This document shows positions 34,955-48,325 of a DNA stretch of 64,000 nucleotides, piece by piece. The stretch is from Rhizobiaceae bacterium (GTDB taxonomy: Bacteria > Pseudomonadota > Alphaproteobacteria > Rhizobiales > Rhizobiaceae): positions 1-64,000 of the forward strand of contig JANQKQ010000059.1 of the NCBI GenBank assembly GCA_028281105.1, read 5' to 3'. Numbering within the stretch: position 1 is the stretch's first letter; every line of letters starts with the position of its first letter. The notes beneath the pieces were generated by a model. That model was not told where the DNA came from and did no database searches. It saw nothing but the letters and a program-made list of their open reading frames with translations. A program made the position numbers and the translations under genes.

Positions 34955-35992
34955 ATGGCGGCAAGAAAGGCCGAAACCGGTGTTTCTGGCGGACCTGCGC
35001 GTCATGTTCCGGTGATGCTCGACGAGGTTCTGTCCGCGTTGCGTCCGGGTCCCGGCCAAACCTTCATCGACGGCACGTTCGGTTCCGGAGGCTATTCGCG
35101 GGCGCTGCTGCAGGCCGGCGCCGGTGTCGTTGCGATCGACCGCGATCCCGGCGCCATTGAAGCGGGCGCCGCGCTGGCCGAGCAATATCCGCAAACGCTG
35201 CAGCTTATCGAGGGCGAGTTCGGTGACCTCGATCGCCACGCGAGTGAAGCGGGCTGCCGCGACATCGATGGCGTGACGCTGGATGTGGGCGTTTCGTCGA
35301 TGCAGATCGACCAAGCCGAACGCGGTTTCTCGTTCCAGGCCGACGGCCCCCTCGACATGCGCATGTCGGCCCGGGGGCCGAGCGCCGCCGATCTGGTCAA
35401 TCGGGCCCCGGTAGGCGATCTGTCGCGCATCATCGGCATCCTGGGCGAGGAACGCCAGGCCGGGCGCATAGCAAGAGCCATCGAAGCGCGGCGGCGTGCG
35501 CAACCCTTCGCCGGCACCCTGGAACTGGCCGAGCTGGTGGAAAAGACCATCGGCAGGAATCCGCAGGCGCGAATTCATCCGGCCACCCGCACCTTTCAGG
35601 CGCTACGCGTGTTCATCAACCGCGAACTCGAGCAGCTCGCGCGCGCGCTGTTCGCCGCCGAGCGTGTTCTGCGCGAGGGCGGCCGGCTTGCGGTGGTTAC
35701 CTTCCACTCTTTGGAGGACCGCATCGTCAAACGATTCCTCGCCGCGCGCACCGGCGGTCGGTCCGGCTCGCGCCATGCGCCGGAAACGGTGCGGGAACAG
35801 GCGACATTCGCTCATCCTGGACGGCGCACGGTGATCAAGGCCGGTCCCGACGAAATCGCGGCGAACCCGCGCGCGCGCTCGGCGAAGCTGCGCCACGCGG
35901 TGCGAACCGGCGCGGCCGCGGGTTCGCAGGACCTTACGATCACCGGCATACCGGCGATAGCGCTCGTCCCGATGAAGCTTGGACGGGCGTGA
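34955..35992 (+). CDS. rsmH: 16S rRNA m4C1402 methyltransferase RsmH
   Basis: 345 residues. RHVPVMLDEVLSAL, FIDGTFGSGGYSRALL (SAM-binding glycine loop), AIDRDP, DIDGVTLDVGVSSMQID and RGFSFQADGPLDMRM are the family signatures. The C-terminus holds VVTFHSLEDRIVKRF and NPRARSAKLRHAVRT. It methylates N4 of C1402 in the ribosomal P site. Two starts are possible: GTG 34949, overlapping the mraZ stop, and ATG 34955, chosen for its spacing to GGAG. Confidence 0.96.
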   Translation: MAARKAETGVSGGPARHVPVMLDEVLSALRPGPGQTFIDGTFGSGGYSRALLQAGAGVVAIDRDPGAIEAGAALAEQYPQTLQLIEGEFGDLDRHASEAGCRDIDGVTLDVGVSSMQIDQAERGFSFQADGPLDMRMSARGPSAADLVNRAPVGDLSRIIGILGEERQAGRIARAIEARRRAQPFAGTLELAELVEKTIGRNPQARIHPATRTFQALRVFINRELEQLARALFAAERVLREGGRLAVVTFHSLEDRIVKRFLAARTGGRSGSRHAPETVREQATFAHPGRRTVIKAGPDEIAANPRARSAKLRHAVRTGAAAGSQDLTITGIPAIALVPMKLGRA

Positions 35993-35995
35993 ACC

Positions 35996-36412
35996 ATGGT
36001 GACGCGATCGGGAAATCTGGTTCTGGTGGGCATGGTGCTGGCGGCGGCGTCGGCTACCTACATGGTCAAGTTTCAGGCCGACGACGCGCGCGACCGGCTG
36101 ACGCAGCTGCGCCGTGACATCGCCGCCGAACGCGAAGCGATCGACATACTGCACGCCGACTGGAGCCTGCTGACCAACCCGTCCAGGCTTCAGGCCTTGA
36201 GCGAACGTCACGACGAAGAGTTGCGACTGACCCCGATCAGCGCGGATCAGATCGTCACGCTTGAGACGTTGGCCGAGCGGCTGGAGCAACTCCGCCCGCA
36301 CGTGCCTGCACAGCCGGTGCGCCAGGCGCAAACAGAGCCGGACACCGACGCGATATCGCGATTGATCACCGGTTCGGTCGGCGAGCCAGGACGGGTCGAT
36401 GATGGCGACTGA
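35996..36412 (+). CDS. ftsL: Cell division protein FtsL
   Basis: 138 residues. One membrane helix (about 7-24, VLVGMVLAAASATYMVKF) is followed by a periplasmic coiled coil (about 28-60) with the phrase ADWSLLTNPSRLQALSERH, well conserved in alphaproteobacterial FtsL. It links FtsQ/FtsB to FtsW-FtsI and helps activate septal synthesis. It lies 3 bp after rsmH and overlaps ftsI by 14 bp, so translation is coupled. Confidence 0.93.
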   Translation: MVTRSGNLVLVGMVLAAASATYMVKFQADDARDRLTQLRRDIAAEREAIDILHADWSLLTNPSRLQALSERHDEELRLTPISADQIVTLETLAERLEQLRPHVPAQPVRQAQTEPDTDAISRLITGSVGEPGRVDDGD

Positions 36413-38132
36413 CCGGGTCAACACCAAACGCGGCCCGGCGACCGCGCACGCCGGCAGCGCGTCGCATTTCCGGTTCGACGGAAGCGGCAAGATCGCCGGC
36501 AACCGCGCCCGCTCGCGCATGCTGCTGTCGGTCGCGATCGTGTTTGCCGCCTATTCGATCATCGTGGCGAGGCTGGTGTTCTTAGGGTTTGCCGACCCGG
36601 CCGGGCCGGCGGTGCACCGGCATGCGGATGCCTCCACCTCGGCCACCCGGCCCGACCTCGTCGACCGCAACGGCGAGATCCTGGCCACCGACATCAAGAC
36701 CGCATCGCTATACGCCGAGCCCCGGCGCATCGTCGATGCGGACGAGGCCCTGGAGCTGTTGGCGACCGCGCTGCCGGGGCTCGATCTGGAGGAGACCCAC
36801 CGCAAGCTGTCGAGCGATGCGGGCTTCGTATGGCTGCGCCGCGAACTAACGCCGCGTCAGCAGAGCGAGATTCACGCGCTCGGCATTCCCGGCATCGGCT
36901 TTAGAGACGAAACCCGCCGATTCTACCCGCAGGGCCAGATGGCCTCGCACATCGTCGGCCATGTCAACATCGACAATATCGGCATTGCCGGCTTTGAAAA
37001 ACATGTAGACGACCAGGGACTGGCCGATCTGCGCGCGGCCGGGTTCGCGCGCATCAAGGATCTGGACGCGGTGCAGCTCAGCCTCGATCTGCGCGTTCAG
37101 CACATCGTCCATGACGAACTGACCAAGGCGATGGACCGGTATCGCGCGATCGCGGCGGGAGCGATTGTGCTGGACGCCGACAGCGGCGAGATCCTGGCGA
37201 TGGCGTCGCTGCCCGACTACGACCCCAATGATCCAGTCGATGCGCTGAAGCCGGGCCGGATGAACAGGATGACGGCCGGCCTGTTCGAGATGGGGTCCAT
37301 CTTCAAGGCTTTCACGGCGGCCGCCGCCCTCGACAGCGGTCTCGTCACCATGGAAGACAAGTTCGATGCGCGAGAGCCGGTGCGCATCGGCGGTCATCGA
37401 ATCGAGGATTTCCACGCCAAGCGACGCTGGCTGACCGTGCCTGAGGTCTTCGTCCACTCGTCCAACATCGGTGCGGTGAAGATGGCGCAGACGGTCGGCC
37501 TCGACCAGCATCGCGCCTTCGTGGAACGGCTGGGGCTGCTCGATCGCATCGTGCTGGAAATTCCCGAGATTGCCGTGCCCAGGGGGCCGAAGCGGTGGCG
37601 GCCGGTCCATTCGGCCACGATCTCGTTCGGCCATGGCATGCAGACCACGCCGCTGCAGACGGCGGTCGCCGGAGCCGTGCTGGTCAACGGCGGCAGGCTC
37701 ATCACGCCGACGCTGCTGCCGCGCGCGGCGCAGGAGGCCGATGCCGTCGCGCGCCAGGTTATCTCGAAACGCACCAGCGACCACATGCGCTACCTGCTGC
37801 GGCGCAACATCGAGGTGGGATCGGGGTCGCAGGCGGAGGTGCGCGGCTATCGGGTCGGCGGCAAGACCGGTACGGCGGAGAAGGTGGTCGACGGCAGGTA
37901 TGTGCCGGGCAAGCTGTTCAACACGTTTCTCGCCGCCTTCCCGATCGACGCGCCGCGTTATGTCGTATTGGCCTTCATCGACGAGCCACAGCCCGAACCG
38001 GGCCGCAAAGCCGCGCTGGCGGGCCTCAATGCCGCCCCGATTGTGGGGGCAATTGTGCGTCGCGGCGCGCCGGTGCTGGGCGTCCGCCCGGTGTTCCAGG
38101 ACGATGATGGGCCCTTGTTTGTTTCCTACTGA
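36399..38132 (+). CDS. ftsI: Septal peptidoglycan transpeptidase FtsI (PBP3)
   Basis: 577 residues, class B penicillin-binding protein. A membrane helix lies at about 41-63 after a basic cytosolic tail. The dimerisation/pedestal domain has [16 protein letters not shown] and [16 protein letters not shown]. The transpeptidase active site is [10 protein letters not shown] (SxxK, Ser about 301), SSN in [13 protein letters not shown] and KTGT in [11 protein letters not shown]. It cross-links septal peptidoglycan with FtsW. An ATG at 36402 could also be the start. A 76-bp gap separates it from murE, one of the few gaps in the cluster. Confidence 0.96.
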   Translation: MMATDRVNTKRGPATAHAGSASHFRFDGSGKIAGNRARSRMLLSVAIVFAAYSIIVARLVFLGFADPAGPAVHRHADASTSATRPDLVDRNGEILATDIKTASLYAEPRRIVDADEALELLATALPGLDLEETHRKLSSDAGFVWLRRELTPRQQSEIHALGIPGIGFRDETRRFYPQGQMASHIVGHVNIDNIGIAGFEKHVDDQGLADLRAAGFARIKDLDAVQLSLDLRVQHIVHDELTKAMDRYRAIAAGAIVLDADSGEILAMASLPDYDPNDPVDALKPGRMNRMTAGLFEMGSIFKAFTAAAALDSGLVTMEDKFDAREPVRIGGHRIEDFHAKRRWLTVPEVFVHSSNIGAVKMAQTVGLDQHRAFVERLGLLDRIVLEIPEIAVPRGPKRWRPVHSATISFGHGMQTTPLQTAVAGAVLVNGGRLITPTLLPRAAQEADAVARQVISKRTSDHMRYLLRRNIEVGSGSQAEVRGYRVGGKTGTAEKVVDGRYVPGKLFNTFLAAFPIDAPRYVVLAFIDEPQPEPGRKAALAGLNAAPIVGAIVRRGAPVLGVRPVFQDDDGPLFVSY

Positions 38133-38208
38133 GGGGGCAGACACCGCAACAGTTCTCGCGCGCGTGATTCGCGAAAGGGGAAGCGGGAAACCCAGCTATG
38201 GGAAACTC

Positions 38209-39666
38209 ATGATGGAGCTAGGCAGGCTTTCGGGCGGCGAGGTTGAGATGCCGCCGGAGGTGGCGCGGTTGCCGATCTCCGGCGTCGCCACCGATTCGCG
38301 CAAGGTCGAGCCGGGCAATCTGTTCGCCGCGCTGGCCGGCACCGCCACCGACGGCGCGCTCTACGTTTCCAAAGCAATCGATGCCGGAGCGGCGGCGGTG
38401 CTGACCTCGAACGAAGCGCAACTAGAAGAGGTGTCGGTCCCGGTCTTGCGGGTAGCCGAACCCAGGGCGACGCTTGCGCGCATGGCCGCCCGGTACTATC
38501 CCCGCCAGCCCGATGTGATCGGCGCGGTTACCGGCACATCGGGCAAGACGTCGGTCGCCTCGTTTCTTCGGCAGATCTGGAGCGCATGCGGGCATCGCGC
38601 CGCTTTCATCGGCACGACCGGGGTGATCGCGTCGGGCATGCGGACCAAAGGCAACCTGACCACGCCCGATCCGGTGGAACTGCACCGGCTGCTCGACGGA
38701 CTGGCCGGCGACGGCATCACCCACGCGGCGATGGAGGCGTCCTCGCACGGGCTCGATCAGCATCGGCTGGTGGGGGTGAGGCTGTCGGTGGCGGGTTTCA
38801 CCAATCTGGGCCGCGATCACATGGATTATCATGACGGTCCGGAAGACTATTTCGCCGCTAAGATGCGCCTGTTCGCCGACGTGCTGCCGGCCGGATCACC
38901 GGCGGTGATCTTCGCCGACGACGTCTATTCGGATCGCGCGATCGAAGTGGCGCGTGCCGCATCGCACGAGGTGCTGAGCGTCGGGCGCGCCGGCGCCGCG
39001 CTCGCGCTCAAGCGCGTCGAGCATGAGCGTTTTCGCCAGGTGGCCGAAATAGCGGTCGGCGCCAACCATCACCGGGTCGAATTTCCTCTGGCAGGTGATT
39101 TCCAGCTTTCCAACGCGCTGGTCGCCGCCGGCATGGCGATCGCCACCGGGTGCGACGAGGCACAGGTCATGGCAGCGCTGGAGAAGTTGGAAGGGGCGCC
39201 GGGGCGCCTGGATCTGGTCGGACGAACCGCCCACGGCGCGCCGGCGTATGTGGACTATGCACACAAGCCCGAAGCACTGGAGAACGTGCTCAACTCGCTG
39301 AGGCCGTTTACCGCCGGCCGGCTGATCGTCGTGTTCGGCTGCGGCGGCGACCGCGACGCGGGCAAGCGGCCGGTCATGGGGGAAATCGCCGCCAGATTGG
39401 CCGACATCGCCATCGTCACCGACGACAATCCGCGCAGCGAGGAGCCGGCAACGGTCCGCGCGCAGATCCTGGCGGCCGCTCCCGGCGCGCTCGAGATCGG
39501 CGACCGGGCCGAGGCGATCCGCCATGGCGTGACCCTGCTCGCGGAGGGCGACTGCCTGGTGGTCGCCGGCAAGGGCCATGAAACCGGCCAGACGATCGGT
39601 GAAGAGGAACTGCCGTTTTCCGACCATGAAGTCACGCGCGCGGCGCTGGGAGCGTTGGCGGCATGA
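38209..39666 (+). CDS. murE: UDP-MurNAc-tripeptide synthetase MurE
   Basis: 485 residues. The ATP loop is [13 protein letters not shown], and [15 protein letters not shown] and DDNPRSEEP follow. The DNPR motif specifies meso-diaminopimelate as the added amino acid. [13 protein letters not shown] and [13 protein letters not shown] bind UDP-MurNAc-dipeptide. It acts in the cytosol after MurD. The start MMELGRL at 38209 follows GGGAAA; the next codon is also ATG. Confidence 0.96.
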   Translation: MMELGRLSGGEVEMPPEVARLPISGVATDSRKVEPGNLFAALAGTATDGALYVSKAIDAGAAAVLTSNEAQLEEVSVPVLRVAEPRATLARMAARYYPRQPDVIGAVTGTSGKTSVASFLRQIWSACGHRAAFIGTTGVIASGMRTKGNLTTPDPVELHRLLDGLAGDGITHAAMEASSHGLDQHRLVGVRLSVAGFTNLGRDHMDYHDGPEDYFAAKMRLFADVLPAGSPAVIFADDVYSDRAIEVARAASHEVLSVGRAGAALALKRVEHERFRQVAEIAVGANHHRVEFPLAGDFQLSNALVAAGMAIATGCDEAQVMAALEKLEGAPGRLDLVGRTAHGAPAYVDYAHKPEALENVLNSLRPFTAGRLIVVFGCGGDRDAGKRPVMGEIAARLADIAIVTDDNPRSEEPATVRAQILAAAPGALEIGDRAEAIRHGVTLLAEGDCLVVAGKGHETGQTIGEEELPFSDHEVTRAALGALAA

Positions 39667-41108
39667 CGATGCTGTGGACCGGCGATGAACTGATGGCGGC
39701 CATGGGCGGCCGCGCAGTCGGTGATCTGCCGGGCGGGGTCGGCGGCCTGTCGATCGACAGCAGAACGCTTGCAAGCGGCGAACTGTTTTTTGCCATCGCC
39801 GGTGATCGTCTCGATGGGCATGACTATGTGCAGCACGCCGCCGACGCCGGCGCGGCGGCCGCCGTGGTGAGCGAAAGCAAGCTTGACAGCATTGACCCGA
39901 TCAAGATGCCGCTCATCGTCGTCGATGACGTGCTTGCCTCCTTGCGCGATCTGGCGCGCGCGGCGCGGGCAAGGACCGATGCCCGGATCATCGCGGTCAC
40001 CGGCAGCGCCGGCAAGACCACCACCAAATCCATGCTGGCGACGCTGCTTTCGGCAACCGGCTCGGTCCATGCGGCGGAGCGCTCGTTCAACAATCATTGG
40101 GGCGTGCCGCTGTCGCTTGCGCGCATGCCGCGCGATTGCGACTTCGGCGTATTCGAGATCGGCATGAACCATGCCGGCGAGATCACGCCGCTCACCAAGC
40201 TGGTCCGCCCGCACATCGCCATGGTGACGCTGGTGGCGGCCGCGCATCTGGGCGCGTTCGACAGTCTTGACGGCATCGCCGACGCCAAGGCGGAGATATT
40301 CTGCGGACTGGAAGGTGGTGGCACCGCGCTCATCAACCGCGACGATGAACGCTGCGAGCAGCTGGCCGCGTCGGCGCGCGCGGCCGGGGCGGAAAATGTG
40401 CTGGGTTACGGAGCGTCGGCTGATGCGCAATTCCGCATTATCGAGGTGCATCCGGGCGAAGAAGGCTCGGCGGTCGCGGTCGATCTCGACGGCCATGCGG
40501 CCGACTTCGATCTGCCGGTGCCGGGAACGCACATGGTCTCCAACGTGGTGGGTGCGCTGGCGGCGGCGAGCCTCGCCGGCGCCGATCTGGACAAGGCGAT
40601 TGCCGCGACCGGTCAGCTTCGACCCGAAGCCGGCCGCGGCCGGGCGATGGTGCTGGGCGAGGGCGCAGCCGCCGTCCGGCTCATCGACGAAAGCTATAAT
40701 GCGAACCCGGCTTCCATGGCCGCCGCTCTGGAGGTGTTGGCCGGCACCGCGCCCGGTCCGGACGGGCGCCGCATCGCGGTGCTGGGCGACATGCTGGAGC
40801 TGGGGACGGCTTCGGAGCGCCTGCATCGCGAGCTGGAAGAACCGATCACACGCGCCGGCGTCGACCGGCTGTGGCTGGCCGGCCCACTGATCGCGGCGCT
40901 TGCGCAGCAGATGGAGCGTTCGGCAGGCCGATCGTGCCTGGCCGGGCATTTCGCTACCGCCGATGCGTTGCGCGCGCCATTGCTGGCGGACATACGGCCG
41001 GGCGACGTGATCATGATCAAGGCATCGAACGGGCTCAACTTCGCCGCCCTGGTTGACGCGATCCGGGACCGGTTCGCACCACAGGGTGCCGCAAGGAACG
41101 CCGGTTAG
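39663..41108 (+). CDS. murF: UDP-MurNAc-pentapeptide synthetase MurF
   Basis: 481 residues. The N-domain has [25 protein letters not shown], the ATP loop is [14 protein letters not shown], and [26 protein letters not shown] and [11 protein letters not shown] are Mur-ligase and MurF-specific. It adds D-Ala-D-Ala, made by Ddl, to complete the pentapeptide. The start overlaps the murE stop (ATGA). Confidence 0.96.
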   Translation: MTMLWTGDELMAAMGGRAVGDLPGGVGGLSIDSRTLASGELFFAIAGDRLDGHDYVQHAADAGAAAAVVSESKLDSIDPIKMPLIVVDDVLASLRDLARAARARTDARIIAVTGSAGKTTTKSMLATLLSATGSVHAAERSFNNHWGVPLSLARMPRDCDFGVFEIGMNHAGEITPLTKLVRPHIAMVTLVAAAHLGAFDSLDGIADAKAEIFCGLEGGGTALINRDDERCEQLAASARAAGAENVLGYGASADAQFRIIEVHPGEEGSAVAVDLDGHAADFDLPVPGTHMVSNVVGALAAASLAGADLDKAIAATGQLRPEAGRGRAMVLGEGAAAVRLIDESYNANPASMAAALEVLAGTAPGPDGRRIAVLGDMLELGTASERLHRELEEPITRAGVDRLWLAGPLIAALAQQMERSAGRSCLAGHFATADALRAPLLADIRPGDVIMIKASNGLNFAALVDAIRDRFAPQGAARNAG

Positions 41109-41155
41109 GTATAAGCGGCGCGCGCTAGCCGCGAATTGAACGACGGGGTGTCATT

Positions 41156-42241
41156 ATGCTGTATTATCTGGGCCAGGAATTGTCCGCCGACATATCGGCG
41201 CTCAACCTGTTCCGCTACATCACCTTTCGCACGGCAGCGGCGCTGGTCACTTCGGCCCTGATCGTCTTTCTGTTCGGCCCGATGATCATCCGCGCACTCA
41301 AGGTGCGCCAGGGCAAGGGCCAGCCGATCCGCGCCGACGGGCCGCAGACCCATTTCCAGAAAGCCGGCACGCCGACGATGGGTGGATTGATGATCCTGTG
41401 CGGCGTGGTGATTTCCTCGCTGATGTGGGCCAACCTGTCCAGCATCTATGTCTGGGTGGTGCTGATGGTGACCGTCGGCTTCGGGCTGATCGGCTTCTAC
41501 GACGACTATCTGAAGGTCTCGCGCGCTTCCCACAAAGGGATTTCCGGGGCGGGCCGGCTGGCGCTGGAATTCATCATCGCCGGCGCCGCCTGCGTCGTGA
41601 TCATGAACGCCGGCACCGCGCCGTTTTCCTCCTCGCTGGCGTTTCCGTTCTTCAAGGATCTGGTGATCGATCTTGGCATCTTCTTCGTCGCGTTTGGCGC
41701 CTTCGTCATCGTCGGCGCCGGCAATGCGGTCAACCTGACCGACGGGCTGGACGGGCTCGCCATCGTGCCGGTGATGATCGCGGCCGCCTCGTTCGGTGTC
41801 ATCGCCTACCTGTCGGGCAACGCCATCTTCGCCAACTATCTGCAGATTCATTTCGTCCAGGGCACCGGCGAAGTCGCCGTCATCTGCGGCGCTATCATCG
41901 GGGCGGGCCTTGGCTTTCTGTGGTTCAACGCGCCGCCGGCGGCGATCTTCATGGGCGACACCGGCTCGCTGGCGTTGGGCGGCATGATCGGGGCCACGGC
42001 GGTGGCCACCAAGCACGAGATCGTTTTGGCGATCATCGGCGGCCTGTTCGTCATGGAAGCGCTGTCGGTCATCATCCAGGTCGCGTCGTTCCAATTGACC
42101 GGCAAGCGCGTGTTCAAGATGGCGCCCATCCACCACCATTTCGAGAAGCAGGGCTGGACCGAGAGCCAGATCGTGATCCGTTTCTGGATCATTGCGGTGA
42201 TGCTGGCGCTGATCGGCCTGTCGACCCTGAAACTGCGCTAG
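41156..42241 (+). CDS. mraY: Phospho-MurNAc-pentapeptide transferase MraY
   Basis: 361 residues with about ten membrane helices. Catalytic and signature motifs: [25 protein letters not shown] split around residue 60, [11 protein letters not shown] (Asp pair), [13 protein letters not shown] and [11 protein letters not shown]. It moves phospho-MurNAc-pentapeptide to undecaprenyl phosphate, making lipid I at the inner membrane. 47 bp separate it from murF; GGGG precedes the ATG. Confidence 0.97.
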   Translation: MLYYLGQELSADISALNLFRYITFRTAAALVTSALIVFLFGPMIIRALKVRQGKGQPIRADGPQTHFQKAGTPTMGGLMILCGVVISSLMWANLSSIYVWVVLMVTVGFGLIGFYDDYLKVSRASHKGISGAGRLALEFIIAGAACVVIMNAGTAPFSSSLAFPFFKDLVIDLGIFFVAFGAFVIVGAGNAVNLTDGLDGLAIVPVMIAAASFGVIAYLSGNAIFANYLQIHFVQGTGEVAVICGAIIGAGLGFLWFNAPPAAIFMGDTGSLALGGMIGATAVATKHEIVLAIIGGLFVMEALSVIIQVASFQLTGKRVFKMAPIHHHFEKQGWTESQIVIRFWIIAVMLALIGLSTLKLR

Positions 42242-42251
42242 GAAGCTGCAA

Positions 42252-43649
42252 TTGATTCCGGTCACCCGATACAAGGACCGCAAGGTCGCCCTGTTCGGAC
42301 TTGGCGGATCGGGGCTGGCGAGCGCGCGGGCGCTGCTGGCCGGTGGCGCCGAACTGGTCGCGTTCGACGATAATCGCCAAACGGTCGAGGGGGCGGCCGG
42401 CGAGGGCATTCCCACCGGCGATCTGCGCGAGGTCGGGTTCGACGGCTTTGCCGCGCTGGTGTTATCGCCCGGCGTTCCGCTCACCCACCCCAAGCCGCAC
42501 TGGAGCGTGGAGCTGGCGCACGCCGCCGGCGTTCCCATCGTCGGTGACATCGGCCTGTTCGCCGAGGAGATCGCAGCCAGTGGTGTGGATGCGTCCATCG
42601 TCGCGATCACCGGCACCAACGGCAAATCGACGACTACCGCGCTCATAGCCCATGTGCTCGCCTCGGCCGGCCGCGACGTGCAGATGGGCGGCAATATCGG
42701 TACGGCGGTGCTGGCGCTTGAGCCGCCGACCGACGGCCGCGTCTATGTGGTGGAATGCTCTTCCTATCAAATCGACCTGGCCCGAAGGATCGCGCCGGAC
42801 ATCGGCGTACTGCTCAACATCTCGCCCGATCATCTCGATCGTCACGGCACGTTCGCCAACTATGTGGCGATCAAGGAGCGGCTGGTGGCCCAGGCCGGCT
42901 TCGCGGTGGTCGGTGTCGACGACGAGCCCTCGCACGCGGTCGCCGACCGGCTCGAAGCATCCGGCGTTGCGCTGACCCGGATCTCCGGGGCCCGGCCGCT
43001 GGCGCAGGGAACCTATGCGATCGATGAAGAGGTCAAGGCCGCCGGCGGCGAGTCGCGGGTGGTGGCGCACCTGACCGGAATCGCCTCGCTACGAGGCCGC
43101 CACAATGCCCAGAACGCAGCCGCGGCGGCGGCGGTGTGCGCGGCGATGGGTTTGAGCGACGGTGAGATTGCCGCCGGACTGGCCAGCTTTCCGGGCCTTG
43201 CGCACCGCATGCAGCCGGTTGCCACGGTCGGCCGGGTGCTGTTCGTCAACGATTCGAAGGCCACCAACGCCCAGGCGGCGCAGATGGCGCTTTCGAGCTT
43301 TGAGCGAATCTACTGGATAGCCGGCGGACTGGCCAAGGAAGGCGGTATCGCGGAACTGGCGCCCTGGTTCGACCGTATCGCCAAAGCCTATCTGATCGGC
43401 GAGGCCGCACCGGCCTTTGCCGCGATCCTAGGCGATCGCGTTCAATACGAGATTGCCGGCGACATCGAGACCGCGGTGGCGCACGCCGCCCAGGATGCGG
43501 CGGGCGATGATCATGGCGAGCCCGTGGTGCTGCTGTCGCCGGCCTGCGCCAGCTTCGATCAGTTCGCCAATTTCGAACTGCGCGGGCAGGCGTTCATCGC
43601 GGCGGTCGACAGGCTTTCGACGATGGCAAACCTGGAGGAGACCGCCTGA
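42252..43649 (+). CDS. murD: UDP-MurNAc-L-Ala:D-Glu ligase MurD
   Basis: 465 residues. The opening [22 protein letters not shown] is the UDP-binding Rossmann-like domain. The ATP loop is [43 protein letters not shown] and [14 protein letters not shown] are MurD motifs. The start codon is TTG, with AGGAAG six bases upstream and only 10 bp after mraY. It uses D-Glu in the second peptide position. Its stop overlaps the ftsW start by one base. Confidence 0.96.
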   Translation: MIPVTRYKDRKVALFGLGGSGLASARALLAGGAELVAFDDNRQTVEGAAGEGIPTGDLREVGFDGFAALVLSPGVPLTHPKPHWSVELAHAAGVPIVGDIGLFAEEIAASGVDASIVAITGTNGKSTTTALIAHVLASAGRDVQMGGNIGTAVLALEPPTDGRVYVVECSSYQIDLARRIAPDIGVLLNISPDHLDRHGTFANYVAIKERLVAQAGFAVVGVDDEPSHAVADRLEASGVALTRISGARPLAQGTYAIDEEVKAAGGESRVVAHLTGIASLRGRHNAQNAAAAAAVCAAMGLSDGEIAAGLASFPGLAHRMQPVATVGRVLFVNDSKATNAQAAQMALSSFERIYWIAGGLAKEGGIAELAPWFDRIAKAYLIGEAAPAFAAILGDRVQYEIAGDIETAVAHAAQDAAGDDHGEPVVLLSPACASFDQFANFELRGQAFIAAVDRLSTMANLEETA

Positions 43650-44803
43650 TGGTGGCGCGTACCGACAAGAGTTGGCTGGCGGAGTGGTGGCGCACGGTGG
43701 ACAAACCGCTGCTGGCTGCGGTCGCCTTTCTGATGCTGGCCGGGCTGATGGTGTCGTTTGCCGCAAGCCCGCCGGTCGCGGAGCGCCTCGGCGTCGACAG
43801 CCTGCATTTCGTCAAGCGTCACGCGATGTTCCTGGTTCCCGCCCTGGGACTGTTCCTGGCGTGCTCGCTGCTCGATCCGCGGGCGGTGCGCCGCGCGGCG
43901 ATGGTGCTTTTCGTGTTCGCGGTCGTCGCTTTGCTGGCGACGCTGTTCGTCGGCCAGGAGGTGAAGGGGTCGCGCCGCTGGCTGTCGGTGTCGGGCATGT
44001 CGCTGCAGGCATCGGAATTCGTCAAGCCGGCCTTCGTGATCATCACCGCCTGGCTGTTCGCGGAGAATTCGCGCCGGCCGGACATCCCCGGCAACTTGTT
44101 CTCGATCATCGTGCTCGCCATCGTGGTGGCGCTGCTGATGGCGCAGCCGGACTTCGGTCAGACCATGCTGGTGGCGGTGGTCTGGGGCGCGCTGTTCTTC
44201 ATGGCCGGGATGTCCTGGGTATGGATCTTGGCGCTTTCGGTGGTGGGGATTGTGGGCCTGGCGTCCGCGTATACGCTGTTTCCCCACATCGCCGGGCGCA
44301 TCAACCGGTTCTACTCCAACTCGGGCGACAATTTTCAGGTCGAGACCGGGCGCGAGGCGATCGTCCATGGCGGCTGGCTGGGCCAGGGGCCGGGGGAAGG
44401 GACGGTGAAGCGAATCCTGCCCGACGGGCATACCGATTTTCCGTTCGCGGTGGCGGCCGAAGAGTTCGGCATTCTTCTGGCGATCGCATTGGTGGCCGTG
44501 TTCGCCTTTGTGGTTCTGCGCGGCCTGCTGCATGCGCTTGGCGAGCGCGACGACTATGTGCGGCTCGCCACCGCCGGGCTGGTATCGCTGTTCGCCGCCC
44601 AATCGGTCATCCATCTGGGCGTCAACCTGAAGCTGCTGCCCGCCACCGGCATGACCCTGCCGTTCATCTCCTATGGCGGCTCTTCGTTGATGGCGTCGGC
44701 GATCGGCATGGGCTTCGTCGCAGCGCTCACCCGTTCGCGGCCGGAAAAGCGGCGACGGCGGCCGGTCGGCTTCGCCGCCCATTCACACGCGGCGGGCGAG
44801 TAG
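43649..44803 (+). CDS. ftsW: Lipid II polymerase FtsW (SEDS family)
   Basis: 384 residues with about ten membrane helices. VKGSRRWLSVSGMSLQASEF, LMAQPDFGQTMLV and TDFPFAVAAEEFGIL are the SEDS glycosyltransferase signatures, the last including the catalytic Asp region. The C-terminus has LPFISYGGSSLMAS. It polymerises septal glycan strands together with FtsI. TGATG overlap with murD indicates coupling. Confidence 0.96.
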   Translation: MVARTDKSWLAEWWRTVDKPLLAAVAFLMLAGLMVSFAASPPVAERLGVDSLHFVKRHAMFLVPALGLFLACSLLDPRAVRRAAMVLFVFAVVALLATLFVGQEVKGSRRWLSVSGMSLQASEFVKPAFVIITAWLFAENSRRPDIPGNLFSIIVLAIVVALLMAQPDFGQTMLVAVVWGALFFMAGMSWVWILALSVVGIVGLASAYTLFPHIAGRINRFYSNSGDNFQVETGREAIVHGGWLGQGPGEGTVKRILPDGHTDFPFAVAAEEFGILLAIALVAVFAFVVLRGLLHALGERDDYVRLATAGLVSLFAAQSVIHLGVNLKLLPATGMTLPFISYGGSSLMASAIGMGFVAALTRSRPEKRRRRPVGFAAHSHAAGE

Positions 44804-44812
44804 GGCGCATCG

Positions 44813-45948
44813 ATGGCCCGGGGCACGACAAAAGACCAGCGCATCGCGTTTCTGGCGGCCGGCGGCACCGGCGGGCACATTTTTCCCGCCGAAGCGTTGG
44901 CGCATGAACTCATCGAGCGCGGCTGGAGCATCCATCTGCTGACCGACGAGCGCGGTATGCGCTATAGCGACAGCTTTCCAGCCGAAGAGACTCACATCAT
45001 CGCCTCGGCGACCATCGGCGGCCGCAATCCGGTGAAGATCGCGCGCGCGCTCGCCGCGCTGCTGGCCGGCTACCTGCAAAGCCGCCGCCTCATCAAAGCG
45101 CGTCAGCCGGCCGTGGTGGTCGGGTTCGGGGGCTATCCCACGGTGCCGCCGCTGCTGGCGGCCAGCCATCTGAAAGCGCGGGCGCTGGTGCATGAACAAA
45201 ACGCGGTTCCCGGTCGCGCGAACCGCTGGCTCGCCGGCCGCGTGGCCGCCATCGCCATGGGCTTCGAACTGGCCGGCGCGGTCAAGGCCGACAGGGTCGT
45301 GGTTACCGGCAATCCGGTGCGGCCGGACGTAGTGGCCGCCGCGCGCAAACGCTATCCCAAACGCAAGCCCGACGCGCCGTTTCGGCTGCTGGTTTTCGGC
45401 GGCAGCCAGGGCGCGCGGGTGTTCACCCGCATGGTGCCCGACGCCGTCGTGCGCCTGGACGAGCACGAGCGCGCCGCCTTGCAGGTGACCCAGCAGGCGC
45501 AGGGCACCGACGTCAACTATCTCGCCGAAGCCTATCGGGCGATCAGCGTGGCGGCGGAGGCGGCTTCGTTTTTCGACGACATGCCGGCGCGCATCGCCGC
45601 GTGTCATCTGGCGATCTGCCGCGCCGGCGCCTCGACCGTTTCGGAACTGGCGGTGATCGGACGCCCGTCGGTTCTGGTGCCCTATCCGCACGCCCTCGAC
45701 CACGATCAGGCGGCCAACGCGGCCGCGCTGGCGGCGGGCGGCGGGGCGGTCGTGATTGAGGAGAAGGATCTCACTGCGGAGTGGCTTGCTAAGCATCTGG
45801 CCAAGACGATGGAGGACCCGGACGGGCTTGCGCTCAAGGCCAAAGCTGCCAAAAAGACCGGCAGGCCGGACGCCGCTCGCCGGCTCGCCGACCTGGTTGA
45901 GGAGGTCGCCGCCGAGGCGGGCGAAACCGGGGACAAGGAAGCCAGCTC

Positions 45949-45952
<4 letters not shown>
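44813..45952 (+). CDS. murG: Lipid II synthase MurG
   Basis: 379 residues, GT-B glycosyltransferase on the cytosolic membrane face. [19 protein letters not shown] is the N-terminal lipid I loop, [15 protein letters not shown] and [15 protein letters not shown] follow, and [10 protein letters not shown] and [31 protein letters not shown] bind UDP-GlcNAc (quoted in parts of one C-domain). It adds GlcNAc to lipid I. ATGA overlap with murC. Confidence 0.96.
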
Positions 45953-47374
<1,422 letters not shown>

Positions 47375-47388
<14 letters not shown>

Positions 47389-48295
47389 TCTGCTCGCCCG
47401 TCTGGGCGACCGGCTGGCCGGCATCCGTGGCCGGCTGACGCCGGACGCGCCGCTGGCGCCGGTCACCTGGTTTCGCGTCGGTGGGCCGGCCGATCTTCTG
47501 TTCCAGCCGGCCGATGAGGAAGACCTGGCGCTGTTTCTGCGCCAACTGCCGGACGAGATCCCAGTCACCGTCATCGGCGTCGGCTCCAACCTGCTGGTGC
47601 GCGACGGAGGCATCGAAGGCGCGGTGATCCGGCTGTCCGCGCGGGGCTTCGGCGCGGTGGAGGTGATCTCGGACACAAAAATCCGCGTCGGAGCGGCGGT
47701 GCTGGACAAGAAGCTCGCCGCGGCCGCGCTGGAGGCGGGTATCGGCGGCTTCGCCTTCTATCACGGCATTCCCGGCGGCATCGGCGGCGCGCTGCGCATG
47801 AACGCCGGGGCCAACGGGATGGAGACCACCCAGCGGGTGGTCGAGGTGCATGCTATCGATCGGCGAGGAGACGCGGTTGTCCTGAGCCATGACGAAATGG
47901 GCTACACCTATCGCCACGCTGCCGCGCCGGCCGATCTGGTGTTTACCGGGGCGATCTTCGAGGGAACGCGCGAAGACAGAGCCGCCATTCAGGCGGCCAT
48001 GGACGAGGTCCAGCGCCATCGAGAGTCTGTACAGCCGATCCGCGAGAAGACCGGCGGCTCGACGTTCAAGAACCCGCCGGGCCATAGTTCCTGGAAGCTG
48101 ATCGACGAAGCGGGACTGCGCGGCGCGCGCGTGGGCGGAGCGCAGATGAGCGAGATGCACTGCAACTTCATGATCAACACCGGGAACGCGACCGCATCCG
48201 ACCTGGAAAACCTGGGCGAAATGGTGCGCGAGAGGGTGTTGGCGCATTGCGGCATCGAGCTGGAATGGGAGATCAAGCGGGTGGGGCGAAGATAG
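47375..48295 (+). CDS. murB: UDP-N-acetylenolpyruvoylglucosamine reductase MurB
   Basis: 306 residues, FAD enzyme making UDP-MurNAc. [15 protein letters not shown] and [20 protein letters not shown] are FAD-binding, [18 protein letters not shown] lies between, and [20 protein letters not shown] carries the catalytic Ser. The C-terminal region [15 protein letters not shown] is of the type II class. The start is GTG at 47375, inside the end of murC. It is followed by the largest gap within the murein part of the cluster (237 bp). Confidence 0.95.
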
Positions 48296-48325
48296 GCTGC
48301 CGAGGTTGGCCAACGGCGGATCATC